Shown: positions 34,289-41,756 of the stretch, piece by piece
Layout of the letters: each line of letters starts with the position of its first letter
Numbering within the stretch: the stretch's first letter is position 1
Assembly (NCBI GenBank): GCA_000585015.1
Contig: JFAX01000015.1
Span: 24,013-65,768 of the forward strand
Direction of reading: 5' to 3'
Source: Candidatus Accumulibacter adjunctus
Lineage (GTDB): Bacteria; Pseudomonadota; Gammaproteobacteria; Burkholderiales; Rhodocyclaceae
Length of the DNA stretch: 41,756 bases
Translations under genes and position numbers: made by a program
The notes under the pieces: model-generated
What the model was told of the DNA's origin: nothing
Seen by the model: only the letters and a program-made list of their open reading frames with translations
Database searches by the model: none

Positions 34289-34999
34289 CTATTCGCCCAG
34301 GTACGCGGCGCGCACCTTCGGGTCGGCCAGCAGCCGGCTGGATTCGTCAGTCACCGTGATCTCGCCACTTTCCATGACGTAGCCGCGCTGACTCACCTCC
34401 AGCGCCAGCTTGGCGTTCTGCTCGATGAGCAGGATCGTCATGCCCTCGCTGGCAACCGTACGGATCACCTCGAAAATCTTCTGCACCATGATTGGCGCGA
34501 GCCCCATCGACGGCTCGTCGAGCAACAGCAGGCGCGGCTTGCTCATCAATGCGCGACCGATCGCCAGCATCTGCTGTTCGCCACCCGAGAGCGTTCCCGC
34601 AACCTGCTGCGCCCGCTCCTTGAGGCGCGGGAAGAGGCCGAGCACATGTTCGAGATCGCGCGCGACCGCCGTCTTGTCGTTGCGGGCATAGGCGCCCATG
34701 TAAAGGTTTTCGAGGGTGGTCATGCGCGGGAACACCCCCCTGCCCTCCGGCACCAGGGCAATGCCCTCGGTGACCAGGCAATGCGGTGGCACCTGCAGGA
34801 GTTCCTTGCCACGGTAGCGCACGTTGCCGCCGGCAGGCTCGAGCAGGCGCGCCAGAGCCCGCAACGTGCTGCTCTTGCCGGCACCATTGGCACCGATGAG
34901 CGCCACCATCTCGCCCTCGCTGACGTGAAAGCTGATGCCACGAACCGCCTGGATGCCGCCATAGGAGACACGCAAGCCGTTGACTTCCAGCATGTTCAT
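34289..34999 (-). CDS. livF: Branched-chain amino acid ABC transporter ATP-binding protein LivF
   Basis: 236-residue ABC ATPase. Walker A GANGAGKSSTLRAL, LivF-type LVPEGRGVFPRMTTLENLYMGAY, signature LSGGEQQMLAIGRAL, Walker B RLLLLDEPSMGLAPI, and the H-loop region replaced by LLIEQNAKLAL as usual in this family. Pairs with LivG on the cytoplasmic face of LivHM. Last gene of livK-livH-livM-livG-livF, 18 bp after livG. Confidence 0.96.
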   Translation of the reverse strand: MNMLEVNGLRVSYGGIQAVRGISFHVSEGEMVALIGANGAGKSSTLRALARLLEPAGGNVRYRGKELLQVPPHCLVTEGIALVPEGRGVFPRMTTLENLYMGAYARNDKTAVARDLEHVLGLFPRLKERAQQVAGTLSGGEQQMLAIGRALMSKPRLLLLDEPSMGLAPIMVQKIFEVIRTVASEGMTILLIEQNAKLALEVSQRGYVMESGEITVTDESSRLLADPKVRAAYLGE

Positions 35000-35017
35000 C
35001 CGTTTCCTTCGCGCCGC

Positions 35018-35788
35018 CTAACCACCGAGGTAGGCCTCGATGACGCGCGGATCCCTCTGCACCACTGCCGGCACGTCCTCGCAGATCTTCTCGCCGTAAT
35101 CAAGGACCGCAACCCGGTCACACAGTCCCATCACCAGCTTGACATCGTGCTCGATGAGCAGAACCGTCACGCCGTCGCGCCGGATTCCCTCCACCAGCAC
35201 GCGCAGTGCCTCGGTTTCGGTTCCGTTCATCCCGGCTGCCGGCTCGTCGAGCGCCAGCAGCTTGGGTTCCGTGGCAAGCGCACGGGCAATCTCGAGCCGT
35301 CTCTGGTCGCCGTACGACAGGTGCCGCGCATAATCATGCGCCCGCTCCTGGATACCCACGTAGTGCAGCAGTTCGTCGGCGCGCCGGGCGATCGCCGCCT
35401 CCTCGGCGCGCGTCGCCGGATTTCGACTGATGGCGCCGAAGACGCCGGCGCGCGTGCGCAGGTGGCGCCCGACCATGACATTCTCGATCGCCGTCATGTT
35501 GCCGAACAGCCGGATGTTCTGGAACGTCCGCGCGATACCGACCGCGGCGGCCTTGTGCGGGGCATCGGCCGCGAGCTTCACGCCGTCGAAGACGAAGTGA
35601 CCGCCTTCGTTCCGGTAGAGACCGGTGAGGCAATTGAAAAAGGTTGTCTTGCCGGCGCCATTCGGTCCGATCAGGCCGTAGATCTCGCCGCGGTGGATCG
35701 TCAGGGAAACGTCGTGCAGCGCCTTGACGCCGCCGAAGTGTTTGGCGACCTCGTGTGCTGCGAGAAGAATCTGCCGCTGCTCTGCCAT
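35018..35788 (-). CDS. livG: Branched-chain amino acid ABC transporter ATP-binding protein LivG
   Basis: 256-residue ABC ATPase. Walker A GPNGAGKTTFFNCLTG, VGIARTFQNIRLFGNMTAIENVMVGRH, signature LSYGDQRRLEIARALATEP, Walker B LLALDEPAAGMN, then VLLIEHDVKLVMGLCDRVAVLDYG. The signature with YGDQ and the long insert are typical of LivG. Starts 2 bp after the livM stop. Confidence 0.96.
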   Translation of the reverse strand: MAEQRQILLAAHEVAKHFGGVKALHDVSLTIHRGEIYGLIGPNGAGKTTFFNCLTGLYRNEGGHFVFDGVKLAADAPHKAAAVGIARTFQNIRLFGNMTAIENVMVGRHLRTRAGVFGAISRNPATRAEEAAIARRADELLHYVGIQERAHDYARHLSYGDQRRLEIARALATEPKLLALDEPAAGMNGTETEALRVLVEGIRRDGVTVLLIEHDVKLVMGLCDRVAVLDYGEKICEDVPAVVQRDPRVIEAYLGG

Positions 35789-35790
35789 GC

Positions 35791-36867
35791 TCAGTCCGTC
35801 ACCTCACTGAGTTCGCGACGGCGCAGCGACGATGGCCACAAGCCCGCGGGGCGGAAACGCATCACGAGCACCAGTGCCAGACCGAAGACGAGCATGCGCA
35901 GGCTTTCGGGATCGATGATCATGCGCCCGAAGACCGCCTTCTGCAGCGGCTCGATGCCGTAGCGCAAGGCCTCGGGCAGCCCGGTCAGCAGGACTGCGCC
36001 GAGAATCACGCCCGGGATGTGCCCCATGCCGCCGAGAACCACCATCGCCAGGATCGTGATCGACTCCATCAACGAGAAGCTCTCGGGACTGACGAACCCC
36101 TGCATGGCCGCAAACACTCCCCCGGCTATGCCGCCGAAAGAGGCCCCCATGGCGAAGGCCAGCAACTTGATGTTGCGCGTGTTGATGCCGCAGGCCTTGG
36201 CCGCCACCTCATCCTCGCGAATTGCCTGCCAGGCCCTGCCGATGCGCGAATTCTGCAGGCGGATATTGATGACGATGACCAGCGCCGCCAGCGCGACGAG
36301 CAGGAAGTAATATTTCTGCGGCCCGGAAAGGGAAATGCCGAAGAGGGTACTGGTCTTGGCAAAGGAGAAATCGCCGATGCGGATCGGGTCGATCAGCGTG
36401 ATCCCCTGCGCACCATTGGTGATGTTGATCGGCGCGTTGAGGTTGTTCATGAAGATGCGGATGATCTCGCCGAAACCGAGCGTGACGATCGCCAGATAGT
36501 CGCCGCGCAGCTTCAACGTCGGCGCGCCCAGAAGGATGCCGAAGAGGCAGGCGAGCGCCGCGCCGAAAGGCAGGATCACCCAGAACGGCAGGTGGATGCC
36601 GAAATGTGGCGATGCCAGCAGGGCGTAACAATAGGCCCCGACCGCGTAGAAGGCGACGTAACCGAGGTCCAGAAGACCGGCGTAGCCGACGACGATGTTG
36701 AGGCCGAGCGCCAGGAAGACATAGAGAATCGCGAAGTTGGCGATGCGGACCCAGGCCTGGCCGCCAAGAGCGGCGACAAAGGGCACCGCCAGCAGGACTC
36801 CGACGAGCAGCAGCAACCCCAGCCACTGCTGCAGCCCGCGCGGACTGCGTCCCGACTCGCCGCTCAT
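35791..36867 (-). CDS. livM: Branched-chain amino acid ABC transporter permease LivM
   Basis: 358-residue inner-membrane permease with about 8-10 hydrophobic segments. Family blocks: LNIVVGYAGLLDLGYVAFYAVGAY, PTLKLRGDYLAIVTLGFGEIIRI, the cytoplasmic coupling loop SRIGRAWQAIREDEVAAKACGIN followed by KLLAFAMGASFGGIAGGVFA, and C-terminal GGMGHIPGVILGAVLLTGLPEAL. The ATG overlaps the livH stop. Confidence 0.95.
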   Translation of the reverse strand: MSGESGRSPRGLQQWLGLLLLVGVLLAVPFVAALGGQAWVRIANFAILYVFLALGLNIVVGYAGLLDLGYVAFYAVGAYCYALLASPHFGIHLPFWVILPFGAALACLFGILLGAPTLKLRGDYLAIVTLGFGEIIRIFMNNLNAPINITNGAQGITLIDPIRIGDFSFAKTSTLFGISLSGPQKYYFLLVALAALVIVINIRLQNSRIGRAWQAIREDEVAAKACGINTRNIKLLAFAMGASFGGIAGGVFAAMQGFVSPESFSLMESITILAMVVLGGMGHIPGVILGAVLLTGLPEALRYGIEPLQKAVFGRMIIDPESLRMLVFGLALVLVMRFRPAGLWPSSLRRRELSEVTD

Positions 36868-37787
36868 GCCCGGTCTCCCGTGCGCTCGCCGAACAATCCG
36901 GACGGACGGAACATCAGCACGATGATGAGCACCATGAAGGCGAAGATGTCCTGATAGTGGCTGCCGAGGAAGTTGCCCGTGAGGTCACCGATGTAGCCAG
37001 CACCCAGCGCCTCGATGATGCCGAGCAGCAGACCACCGGCCATGGCACCCGCCATGTTGCCGATCCCGCCCAGCACGGCCGCGGTGAAGGCCTTCAGGCC
37101 CAGCATGAAACCCATCTGGTAATGCGCGATCTCGTAGTACGAACCGACCATGCAGCCGGCCAGCGCTCCGAGAGCGGAACCGATGATGAAAGCCATGGCG
37201 ATCACGCGATCGATGTCGACGCCCATCAGCAGCGCGACATGCTGGTTCTGCGCCGTCGCCCGCATCGCCATGCCCATGCGGGTACGCTGCACGAGGTAGG
37301 TCAGTCCGATCATCACCAGCGCGGCGAGAACGACGATTGCCACCTGCACGTTGGTGAAACTGGCACCGCCGACCTCGTAGATCCGCTTGTCGATCATCGG
37401 CGGGAAAGTGATGTAGTTGCGGCCCCAGATGATCATCGCCACGTTCTGCAGGACGATCGACATGCCGATTGCCGTGATCAGCGGCGTCAGTCGCGGTGCA
37501 TGGCGCAGCGGACGATAGGCGACGCGTTCGAGGCCCCAACCCAGTACCATGCACGCGACGACTGCAATCAGCAGACCAACGCTGAGAATCAGCAACGGCG
37601 GCATGCCACTCCCGGCAAGCGAGACGATGACGGTGAACGCGACCATCGTGCCGATCATCACGACTTCACCGTGGGCAAAGTTGATCAGGCCGATGATGCC
37701 GTAGACCATCGTATAGCCGAGCGCGACCAGCGCGTAGACGGCGCCAAGCGTGAGGCCGTTGATGAGTTGCTGCAGGAGAGTGTCCAT
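36864..37787 (-). CDS. livH: Branched-chain amino acid ABC transporter permease LivH
   Basis: 307-residue permease. N-terminal LLQQLINGLTLGAVYALVALGYTMVYGIIGLINFAHGEV is the LivH signature; coupling loop RTRMGMAMRATAQNQHVALLMGVD; GLKAFTAAVLGGIGNMAGAMAGGLLLG; C-terminal VLMFRPSGLFGER. ATG 37787 is chosen because the protein then starts like all homologues. The frame upstream runs through the livK-livH intergenic hairpin and is not coding. Its 169-bp separation from livK contrasts with the overlapping or tightly packed livHMGF. Confidence 0.95.
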   Translation of the reverse strand: MDTLLQQLINGLTLGAVYALVALGYTMVYGIIGLINFAHGEVVMIGTMVAFTVIVSLAGSGMPPLLILSVGLLIAVVACMVLGWGLERVAYRPLRHAPRLTPLITAIGMSIVLQNVAMIIWGRNYITFPPMIDKRIYEVGGASFTNVQVAIVVLAALVMIGLTYLVQRTRMGMAMRATAQNQHVALLMGVDIDRVIAMAFIIGSALGALAGCMVGSYYEIAHYQMGFMLGLKAFTAAVLGGIGNMAGAMAGGLLLGIIEALGAGYIGDLTGNFLGSHYQDIFAFMVLIIVLMFRPSGLFGERTGDRA

Positions 37788-37906
37788 GGTCAGGCTTTCC
37801 GCAACGAAGCGCTTTGGGCGAACCAGGGTATCCGACGCATGGAACGGTTGCCCGGCAACCCGGAATGCTTCCCGGAAGCGCCGAGCAACGGCGGACACGA
37901 CCAAAC

Positions 37907-37934
37907 GGAGGGAATGGCTCGCGCCATTCCCTCT
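37907..37934 (-). terminator. Strong hairpin between livK and livH
   Basis: Perfect 11-bp stem GAGGGAATGGC/GCCATTCCCTC with a 4-nt loop, 23 bp past the livK stop. The minus-strand sequence after it (GTTTGG) has only a short T run. Probably a partial terminator or a 3'-end stabiliser that keeps livK message more abundant than livHMGF. Confidence 0.6.
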
Positions 37935-37956
37935 CTGCCGGTTTGCCCGGCAAGCC

Positions 37957-39219
37957 TTACTTCTTGGCTTCCGGAGCTGCCGCCGGCGCTGCTGCGGGCG
38001 CGGCAGCCGCTGCCGCGGTACCACCCTCGGACTTCAGCGTGACGAGCTTGCCTTCCTGAATCACGAAAACGGTGATCGCGCCGTTCTTGATGTCACCCTT
38101 CTCGTCGAACTCGACCTTGCCGGTGACCCCGTCGTAAGCGGTCTTGCCGACTTCCGGCAGGTACTTGACCGGATCGACCGAGTTCGCCCGCTTCATCGCA
38201 TCGACCAGCACCATCACCGCATCGTAGCTGTACGGCGAATAGATCTGGATCTGGCCGTACTTCTTGGTGAAGTCCTCGACGAACTTCTGGCCGTTCGGCA
38301 GCTTGTCGACCGGCAGACCGGCTTGCGTGCAGATGACGCCTTCGGAGGCGGCACCGGCGAGCTTGATCAGTTCCGGCGAGCAACCACCGTCACCGGTGGT
38401 GAACTTCGCCTTGATACCGAGTTCCTTGATCTGCTTGAGCATCGGACCACCGACCGCGTCCATGCCGCCGAGGAAGATCACGTCGGGATTCTTGGCCTTG
38501 ATCTTGGTCAGGATCGCCTTGAAATCGGTCGCCTTGTCGGTGGTGAACTCGCGCGCAACGATGGTGGCGCCAGCGGCCTTGGCAGCCTTCTCGACCTCGT
38601 CGGCGAGACCCTGGCCATAGGCGGTACGGTCGTCGATGATCGCCACCTTCTTCGCACCCATGTCCTTGACGGCGTAGGTGCCGACCACCGAACCCTGCTG
38701 GATGTCGTTGGCCATGACGCGGAAGGTCGTGTTGAAGCCCTGTTGCGTGTACTTGGGATTGGTCGCCGAGGGTGAAATCTGTGGCAGACCCGCCTGGTTG
38801 TAGATCGCCGAAGCGGGGATCGTGGTACCCGAGTTGAGGTGCCCGACGACACCGGCCACCTTCGCGTCGACCAGCTTCTGGGCCACCACGGTACCGGTCT
38901 TCGGATCCGCCTGGTCGTCCTCGCCGAGCAGCTCGAACTTGACGATCTTGCCGTCGATCTCCAGCTTCTTGGCGTTGGCGTCGTCGACGGCAAGGCGGGC
39001 GCCGTTCTCGTTGTCCTTGCCAAGGTGGGCGATCGGCCCGGTCAGCGGGGCGACGTGGCCGATCTTGACGACGATCTCCGGCTTCGGCGCAGGTGCCGGC
39101 GCAGCGGCCGGTGCCGGCGCTGGTGCAGCAGCCTTGGGTTCCTCCTTCTTCCCGCAGCCGATCATCGCCACCGAGGCGGCCAGCGCCACGAGTACACCAG
39201 GAATGTGTGCATGTTTCAT
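37957..39219 (-). CDS. livK: Branched-chain amino acid ABC transporter substrate-binding lipoprotein LivK
   Basis: 420-residue periplasmic-binding protein of the Leu/Ile/Val type (VVKIGHVAPLTGPIAHLGKDNENGARLAVDDAN, VVGHLNSGTTIPASAIYNQAGLPQISPSATNP, GKTAYDGVTGKVEFDEKGD). The signal peptide ends in a lipobox (VAMIG-C22), so the protein is predicted to be lipid-anchored; the residue after the Cys is Gly, not the inner-membrane-retaining Asp. An Ala/Pro-rich linker (about 26-47) follows, and a second Ala/Pro tail (about 400-418) ends the protein; both look like flexible spacers. A strong promoter and an SD (GGAGATG) lie upstream. First gene of livKHMGF. The specific ligand is inferred. Confidence 0.94.
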   Translation of the reverse strand: MKHAHIPGVLVALAASVAMIGCGKKEEPKAAAPAPAPAAAPAPAPKPEIVVKIGHVAPLTGPIAHLGKDNENGARLAVDDANAKKLEIDGKIVKFELLGEDDQADPKTGTVVAQKLVDAKVAGVVGHLNSGTTIPASAIYNQAGLPQISPSATNPKYTQQGFNTTFRVMANDIQQGSVVGTYAVKDMGAKKVAIIDDRTAYGQGLADEVEKAAKAAGATIVAREFTTDKATDFKAILTKIKAKNPDVIFLGGMDAVGGPMLKQIKELGIKAKFTTGDGGCSPELIKLAGAASEGVICTQAGLPVDKLPNGQKFVEDFTKKYGQIQIYSPYSYDAVMVLVDAMKRANSVDPVKYLPEVGKTAYDGVTGKVEFDEKGDIKNGAITVFVIQEGKLVTLKSEGGTAAAAAAPAAAPAAAPEAKK

Positions 39220-39265
39220 GGGTTCATCTCCAGTCTTGTCTTCTTACGGGGCCAGCGAACGCGCG

Positions 39266-39294
39266 ATTGTCCAAGCCCATCAGGAACTTGTCAA
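39266..39294 (-). promoter_or_regulatory. Sigma-70 promoter of livK
   Basis: On the minus strand: -35 TTGACA (39289-39294), 17-bp spacer, -10 GACAAT (39266-39271). The -35 is a perfect consensus, with an expected start about 40 bp before the livK ATG. Confidence 0.7.
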
Positions 39295-39349
39295 CCAGCA
39301 TATGGCAGCCGGAAACGCCATTTCACTCGTCATCGATGCGGCAGAAACG

Positions 39350-39370
39350 AAAAACCGGCACCTGGCCGGT
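39350..39370 (-). terminator. Intrinsic terminator of the cytochrome c gene
   Basis: ACCGGC-CAGGT-GCCGGT followed by TTTT on the minus strand, 20 bp after the cytochrome stop. A 6-bp GC-rich stem with a short T-tract; the best intrinsic terminator in the window. Confidence 0.7.
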
Positions 39371-39389
39371 CTTTCTGCTGCCTCAGCCC

Positions 39390-39695
39390 TCACTTCAGGC
39401 TGAGAATCCACTTGACGAGCTTGTTCGCCTCGTCTGGGGTGACGGAGGGATTCGGCGGCATCGGCACCGGCCCCCAGACACCCTTGCCGCCCTTGATCAC
39501 CTTCTCGGCGAGCATGGCTTCATCCTTGGCCGTGTACTTCTTGGCCACATCCTTGTACGACGGACCAACGACCTTCTTGTCCACCGCGTGACAAGACAGG
39601 CAGTTCTTCGACTTGGCCAGGGCCTCGTCAGCCTGGACAGCACCCGCAGACATCACGCCGGCAGCCGCCAGCAGGCACGCGTAGATCGCTTTCAT
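39390..39695 (-). CDS. Small monohaem cytochrome c (c551/c552-like)
   Basis: 101-residue precursor. Signal peptide MKAIYACLLAAAGVMSAGAVQA, cleaved near residue 22, then a class I haem site SKNCLSCHAVDKKVVGPSYKDVAKKY and the axial methionine in the PVPMPPNPSVTPDEANKLV loop, ending WILSLK. This is the c551 family of periplasmic electron carriers serving terminal oxidases or nitrite reductase; the partner is not encoded here. ATG 39695 (SD GGAG) gives the signal peptide; the longer upstream frame overlaps the promoter. Monocistronic, with its own promoter and terminator. Confidence 0.93.
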   Translation of the reverse strand: MKAIYACLLAAAGVMSAGAVQADEALAKSKNCLSCHAVDKKVVGPSYKDVAKKYTAKDEAMLAEKVIKGGKGVWGPVPMPPNPSVTPDEANKLVKWILSLK

Positions 39696-39734
39696 GCTCA
39701 CACTCCGTTCAGGTAAAGGGATTGAAACGCCGCG

Positions 39735-39762
39735 ATAGTATTTCAGTTTGGCCCGCTTGCAA
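39735..39762 (-). promoter_or_regulatory. Promoter of the cytochrome c gene
   Basis: Minus strand: -35 TTGCAA (39757-39762), 16-bp spacer, -10 TACTAT (39735-39740), about 40 bp upstream of the ATG. Reasonable sigma-70 match; no FNR-type site (TTGAT-N4-ATCAA) was seen nearby. Confidence 0.5.
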
Positions 39763-39883
39763 AGCATCGCGAGCCGGTCGAGTCCGTTCCGCAAGCAGAG
39801 CGCCCGTGACCTGCCGGGTTAACGCGGCACGCTGGCGGGCGTTGACCTCACCGAGGCAACGACAGAGCACCCGCGACCGGCCG

Positions 39884-41740
39884 TCAGGCACCGCGCAGCT
39901 GTCCGATATCGCGGACGGCGCCCGTGGCGGCCGAGGTGGCCATCAGCGCGTAGGCCTGCAGCGCACGCGAAACGACGCGCGCGCGGGCAGCTGCCGGTTG
40001 CCAGGCAGAATCGCCGCGGGCATCCATCGCCGCGCGCCGCCTCGCCAGATCGGCGTCAGCGATGGCGAGATGGATGCGACGGCCGGGAATGTCGATCTCG
40101 ATCAGGTCGCCCTCTTCGACAAGGCCGATCGCCCCGCCTTCGGCCGCCTCCGGCGAGACATGGCCGATCGACAGGCCCGACGTGCCGCCGGAGAAGCGCC
40201 CATCGGTCAGCAGCGCACAGGCTTTGCCCAGCCCCTTCGACTTGAGGTAGGAAGTCGGATAGAGCATTTCCTGCATTCCCGGCCCGCCTTTCGGCCCTTC
40301 GTAGCGAATCACCACGACCTCGCCGGCACGCACCTGGTCACCGAGTATCGCCTGTACCGCGTCGTCCTGGCTTTCGAAGACCCGTGCCCGCCCGCTGAAC
40401 ACCCAGATCGCCTCATCGACGCCGGCGGTCTTGACGATGCAGCCATCGACGGCAATGTTGCCGTAGAGAACGGCAAGTCCGCCGTCCTGCGAATAGGCAT
40501 GCGGCTGGCTGCGAATGCAGCCACCGGCCCGGTCGAGGTCGAGGTCCGGGTAACGACGGCTCTGCGAAAAAGCCGTCTGCGTCGGAATGCCACCCGGAGC
40601 CGCGCGATAGAACTCGCTGACCGCCGCATCCTGCGCGCGCAGCACGTCCCAGCGATCGATCGCTTCACCCAGCGTCGCCGCATGGACGGTCGGCACGTCG
40701 CGCTGGATCAGTCCTGCCCGGTCGAGCTCGCCGAGAATCGCGAAGATGCCACCGGCACGGTGCACGTCCTCCATGTGGTAGTCCGGCGTCGCCGGCGCGA
40801 CCTTCGCCAGACACGGCACGCGGCGCGAAATGCGGTCGATGTCGGCCATCGTGAAATCGACGCCGCCTTCCTGTGCCGCAGCGAGAATGTGCAGCACCGT
40901 GTTGGTCGAGCCACCCATCGACACGTCGAGCGCCATCGCGTTCTCGAAAGCAGCCAGGCTGCCGATCGAACGGGGCAACACCGAAACGTCATCGCCCTCG
41001 TAGTATCGGCGGCAGAGATCGACGATCCGCCGGCCGGCCTCGAGGAACAGTTTGCGTCGATCGGAGTGGGTCGCCAGCAGGCTGCCGTTGCCGGGCAACG
41101 AAAAACCGAGCGCTTCGGTCAGGCAGTTCATCGAGTTGGCGGTGAACATGCCGGAGCAGGAGCCGCAGGTCGGGCACGCCGAACGCTCGAAGGCCTCGAC
41201 CTCGGCGTCGGAGCAGTTGCTGTCGCCGCCCTTGACCATCGCGTCGACGAGATCGATCGCCACCACCTTGCCGCCCCACTGCACCTTGCCGGCCTCCATC
41301 GGACCACCGGAGACGAAGATCGTCGGGATGTTCACGCGCATCGCCGCCATCAGCATGCCGGGCGTGATCTTGTCGCAGTTCGAGATGCACACCATCGCAT
41401 CGGCGCAGTGGGCATTGACCATGTACTCGACCGAATCGGCGATGAGGTCACGCGAGGGCAAGGAATAGAGCATGCCGTCGTGCCCCATGGCGATGCCGTC
41501 GTCGATCGCTATGGTGTTGAATTCCTTCGCCACGCCACCGGCGGCCTCGATCTCGCGCGCCACCAGTTGCCCGAGATCCTTGAGGTGCACATGCCCGGGA
41601 ACGAACTGCGTGAAGGAATTGACGACGGCGATGATCGGCTTGCCGAAGTCACCATCTGCCATCCCGGTGGCACGCCAGAGGGCGCGCGCGCCGGCCATGT
41701 TGCGACCGTGCGTCGAGGTGCGTGAACGATAGTGCGGCAT
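39884..41740 (-). CDS. ilvD: Dihydroxy-acid dehydratase
   Basis: 618-residue IlvD/Edd-family iron-sulfur dehydratase, which makes the 2-keto acid precursors of valine, isoleucine and leucine. Cluster cysteines are in SNCDKITPG (C122) and [20 protein letters not shown] (C192/C195); [46 protein letters not shown] and the C-terminal [23 protein letters not shown] are all intact. The length is that of the long (E. coli-type) [4Fe-4S] enzymes. An SD (GGAG) is visible upstream near the window edge, so the start is complete. Located next to the liv importer and cytochrome genes, on the same strand but separated from them by 188 bp. Confidence 0.97.
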   Translation of the reverse strand: MPHYRSRTSTHGRNMAGARALWRATGMADGDFGKPIIAVVNSFTQFVPGHVHLKDLGQLVAREIEAAGGVAKEFNTIAIDDGIAMGHDGMLYSLPSRDLIADSVEYMVNAHCADAMVCISNCDKITPGMLMAAMRVNIPTIFVSGGPMEAGKVQWGGKVVAIDLVDAMVKGGDSNCSDAEVEAFERSACPTCGSCSGMFTANSMNCLTEALGFSLPGNGSLLATHSDRRKLFLEAGRRIVDLCRRYYEGDDVSVLPRSIGSLAAFENAMALDVSMGGSTNTVLHILAAAQEGGVDFTMADIDRISRRVPCLAKVAPATPDYHMEDVHRAGGIFAILGELDRAGLIQRDVPTVHAATLGEAIDRWDVLRAQDAAVSEFYRAAPGGIPTQTAFSQSRRYPDLDLDRAGGCIRSQPHAYSQDGGLAVLYGNIAVDGCIVKTAGVDEAIWVFSGRARVFESQDDAVQAILGDQVRAGEVVVIRYEGPKGGPGMQEMLYPTSYLKSKGLGKACALLTDGRFSGGTSGLSIGHVSPEAAEGGAIGLVEEGDLIEIDIPGRRIHLAIADADLARRRAAMDARGDSAWQPAAARARVVSRALQAYALMATSAATGAVRDIGQLRGA

Positions 41741-41756
41741 CGCGGATCTCCATTCG

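Overview
The window is about 42 kb of dense, GC-rich, mostly single-copy chromosomal DNA from a Gram-negative bacterium. The gene content and order suggest a betaproteobacterium, probably of the Rhodocyclales (Accumulibacter/Dechloromonas-like). The grounds are the rubredoxin-pilG-pilH-pilI-pilJ-chpA cluster, the algH-ruvX-pyrR-pyrB-pyrC' operon, pilT-pilU divergent from yggS-proC-yggT-yggU, and a lipoprotein-type LivK. This placement is inference from synteny and protein character; no rRNA, tRNA, CRISPR array, insertion sequence or phage gene was seen.

Layout. 1-2.4 kb: an AbiE-type (type IV) toxin-antitoxin pair on the minus strand, preceded by two adjacent inverted repeats that look like its operator; this is the only accessory-looking locus. 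2.5-7.4 kb: a secreted beta-helix protein downstream of the potassium transporter kup, divergent from a CorA-family transporter with an MgtE-N-like front end and a GMS instead of GMN signature. 7.4-10.2 kb: thiD-thiE-hemL, overlapping genes of thiamine salvage and tetrapyrrole synthesis. 10.2-19.5 kb: rubredoxin, then the type IV pilus chemosensory system (PilG, PilH, PilI, PilJ and a 1787-residue ChpA/PilL hybrid kinase). 19.5-24.8 kb: a photolyase on the minus strand, then algH-ruvX-pyrR-pyrB-pyrC' on the plus strand, in which the dihydroorotase-like subunit has lost its metal-binding histidines.

24.8-29.4 kb: the yggS-proC-yggT-yggU operon back to back with pilT-pilU, the retraction ATPases that serve the same pili the Chp system controls. 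29.4-34.2 kb: an SDR/epimerase-like gene, hemJ and a THUMP methyltransferase on the minus strand, divergent from a ferredoxin-NAD(P)H reductase-like flavoprotein and a degenerate-EAL/HDOD protein. 34.2-39.7 kb: a complete branched-chain amino acid ABC importer (livKHMGF) with a strong promoter and a hairpin between livK and livH, then a small cytochrome c with its own promoter and terminator. 39.9-41.7 kb: ilvD, complete, so branched-chain amino acid uptake and synthesis genes lie close together.

Most of the window is conserved housekeeping material. I do not see a clearly undescribed multi-gene system. The points most worth checking are the long AbiEi antitoxin with an extra N-terminal domain and its double inverted repeat, the CorA variant, the 11-bp-arm palindrome across the rubredoxin promoter, the possible leaderless algH transcript, and the tailed lipoprotein LivK.
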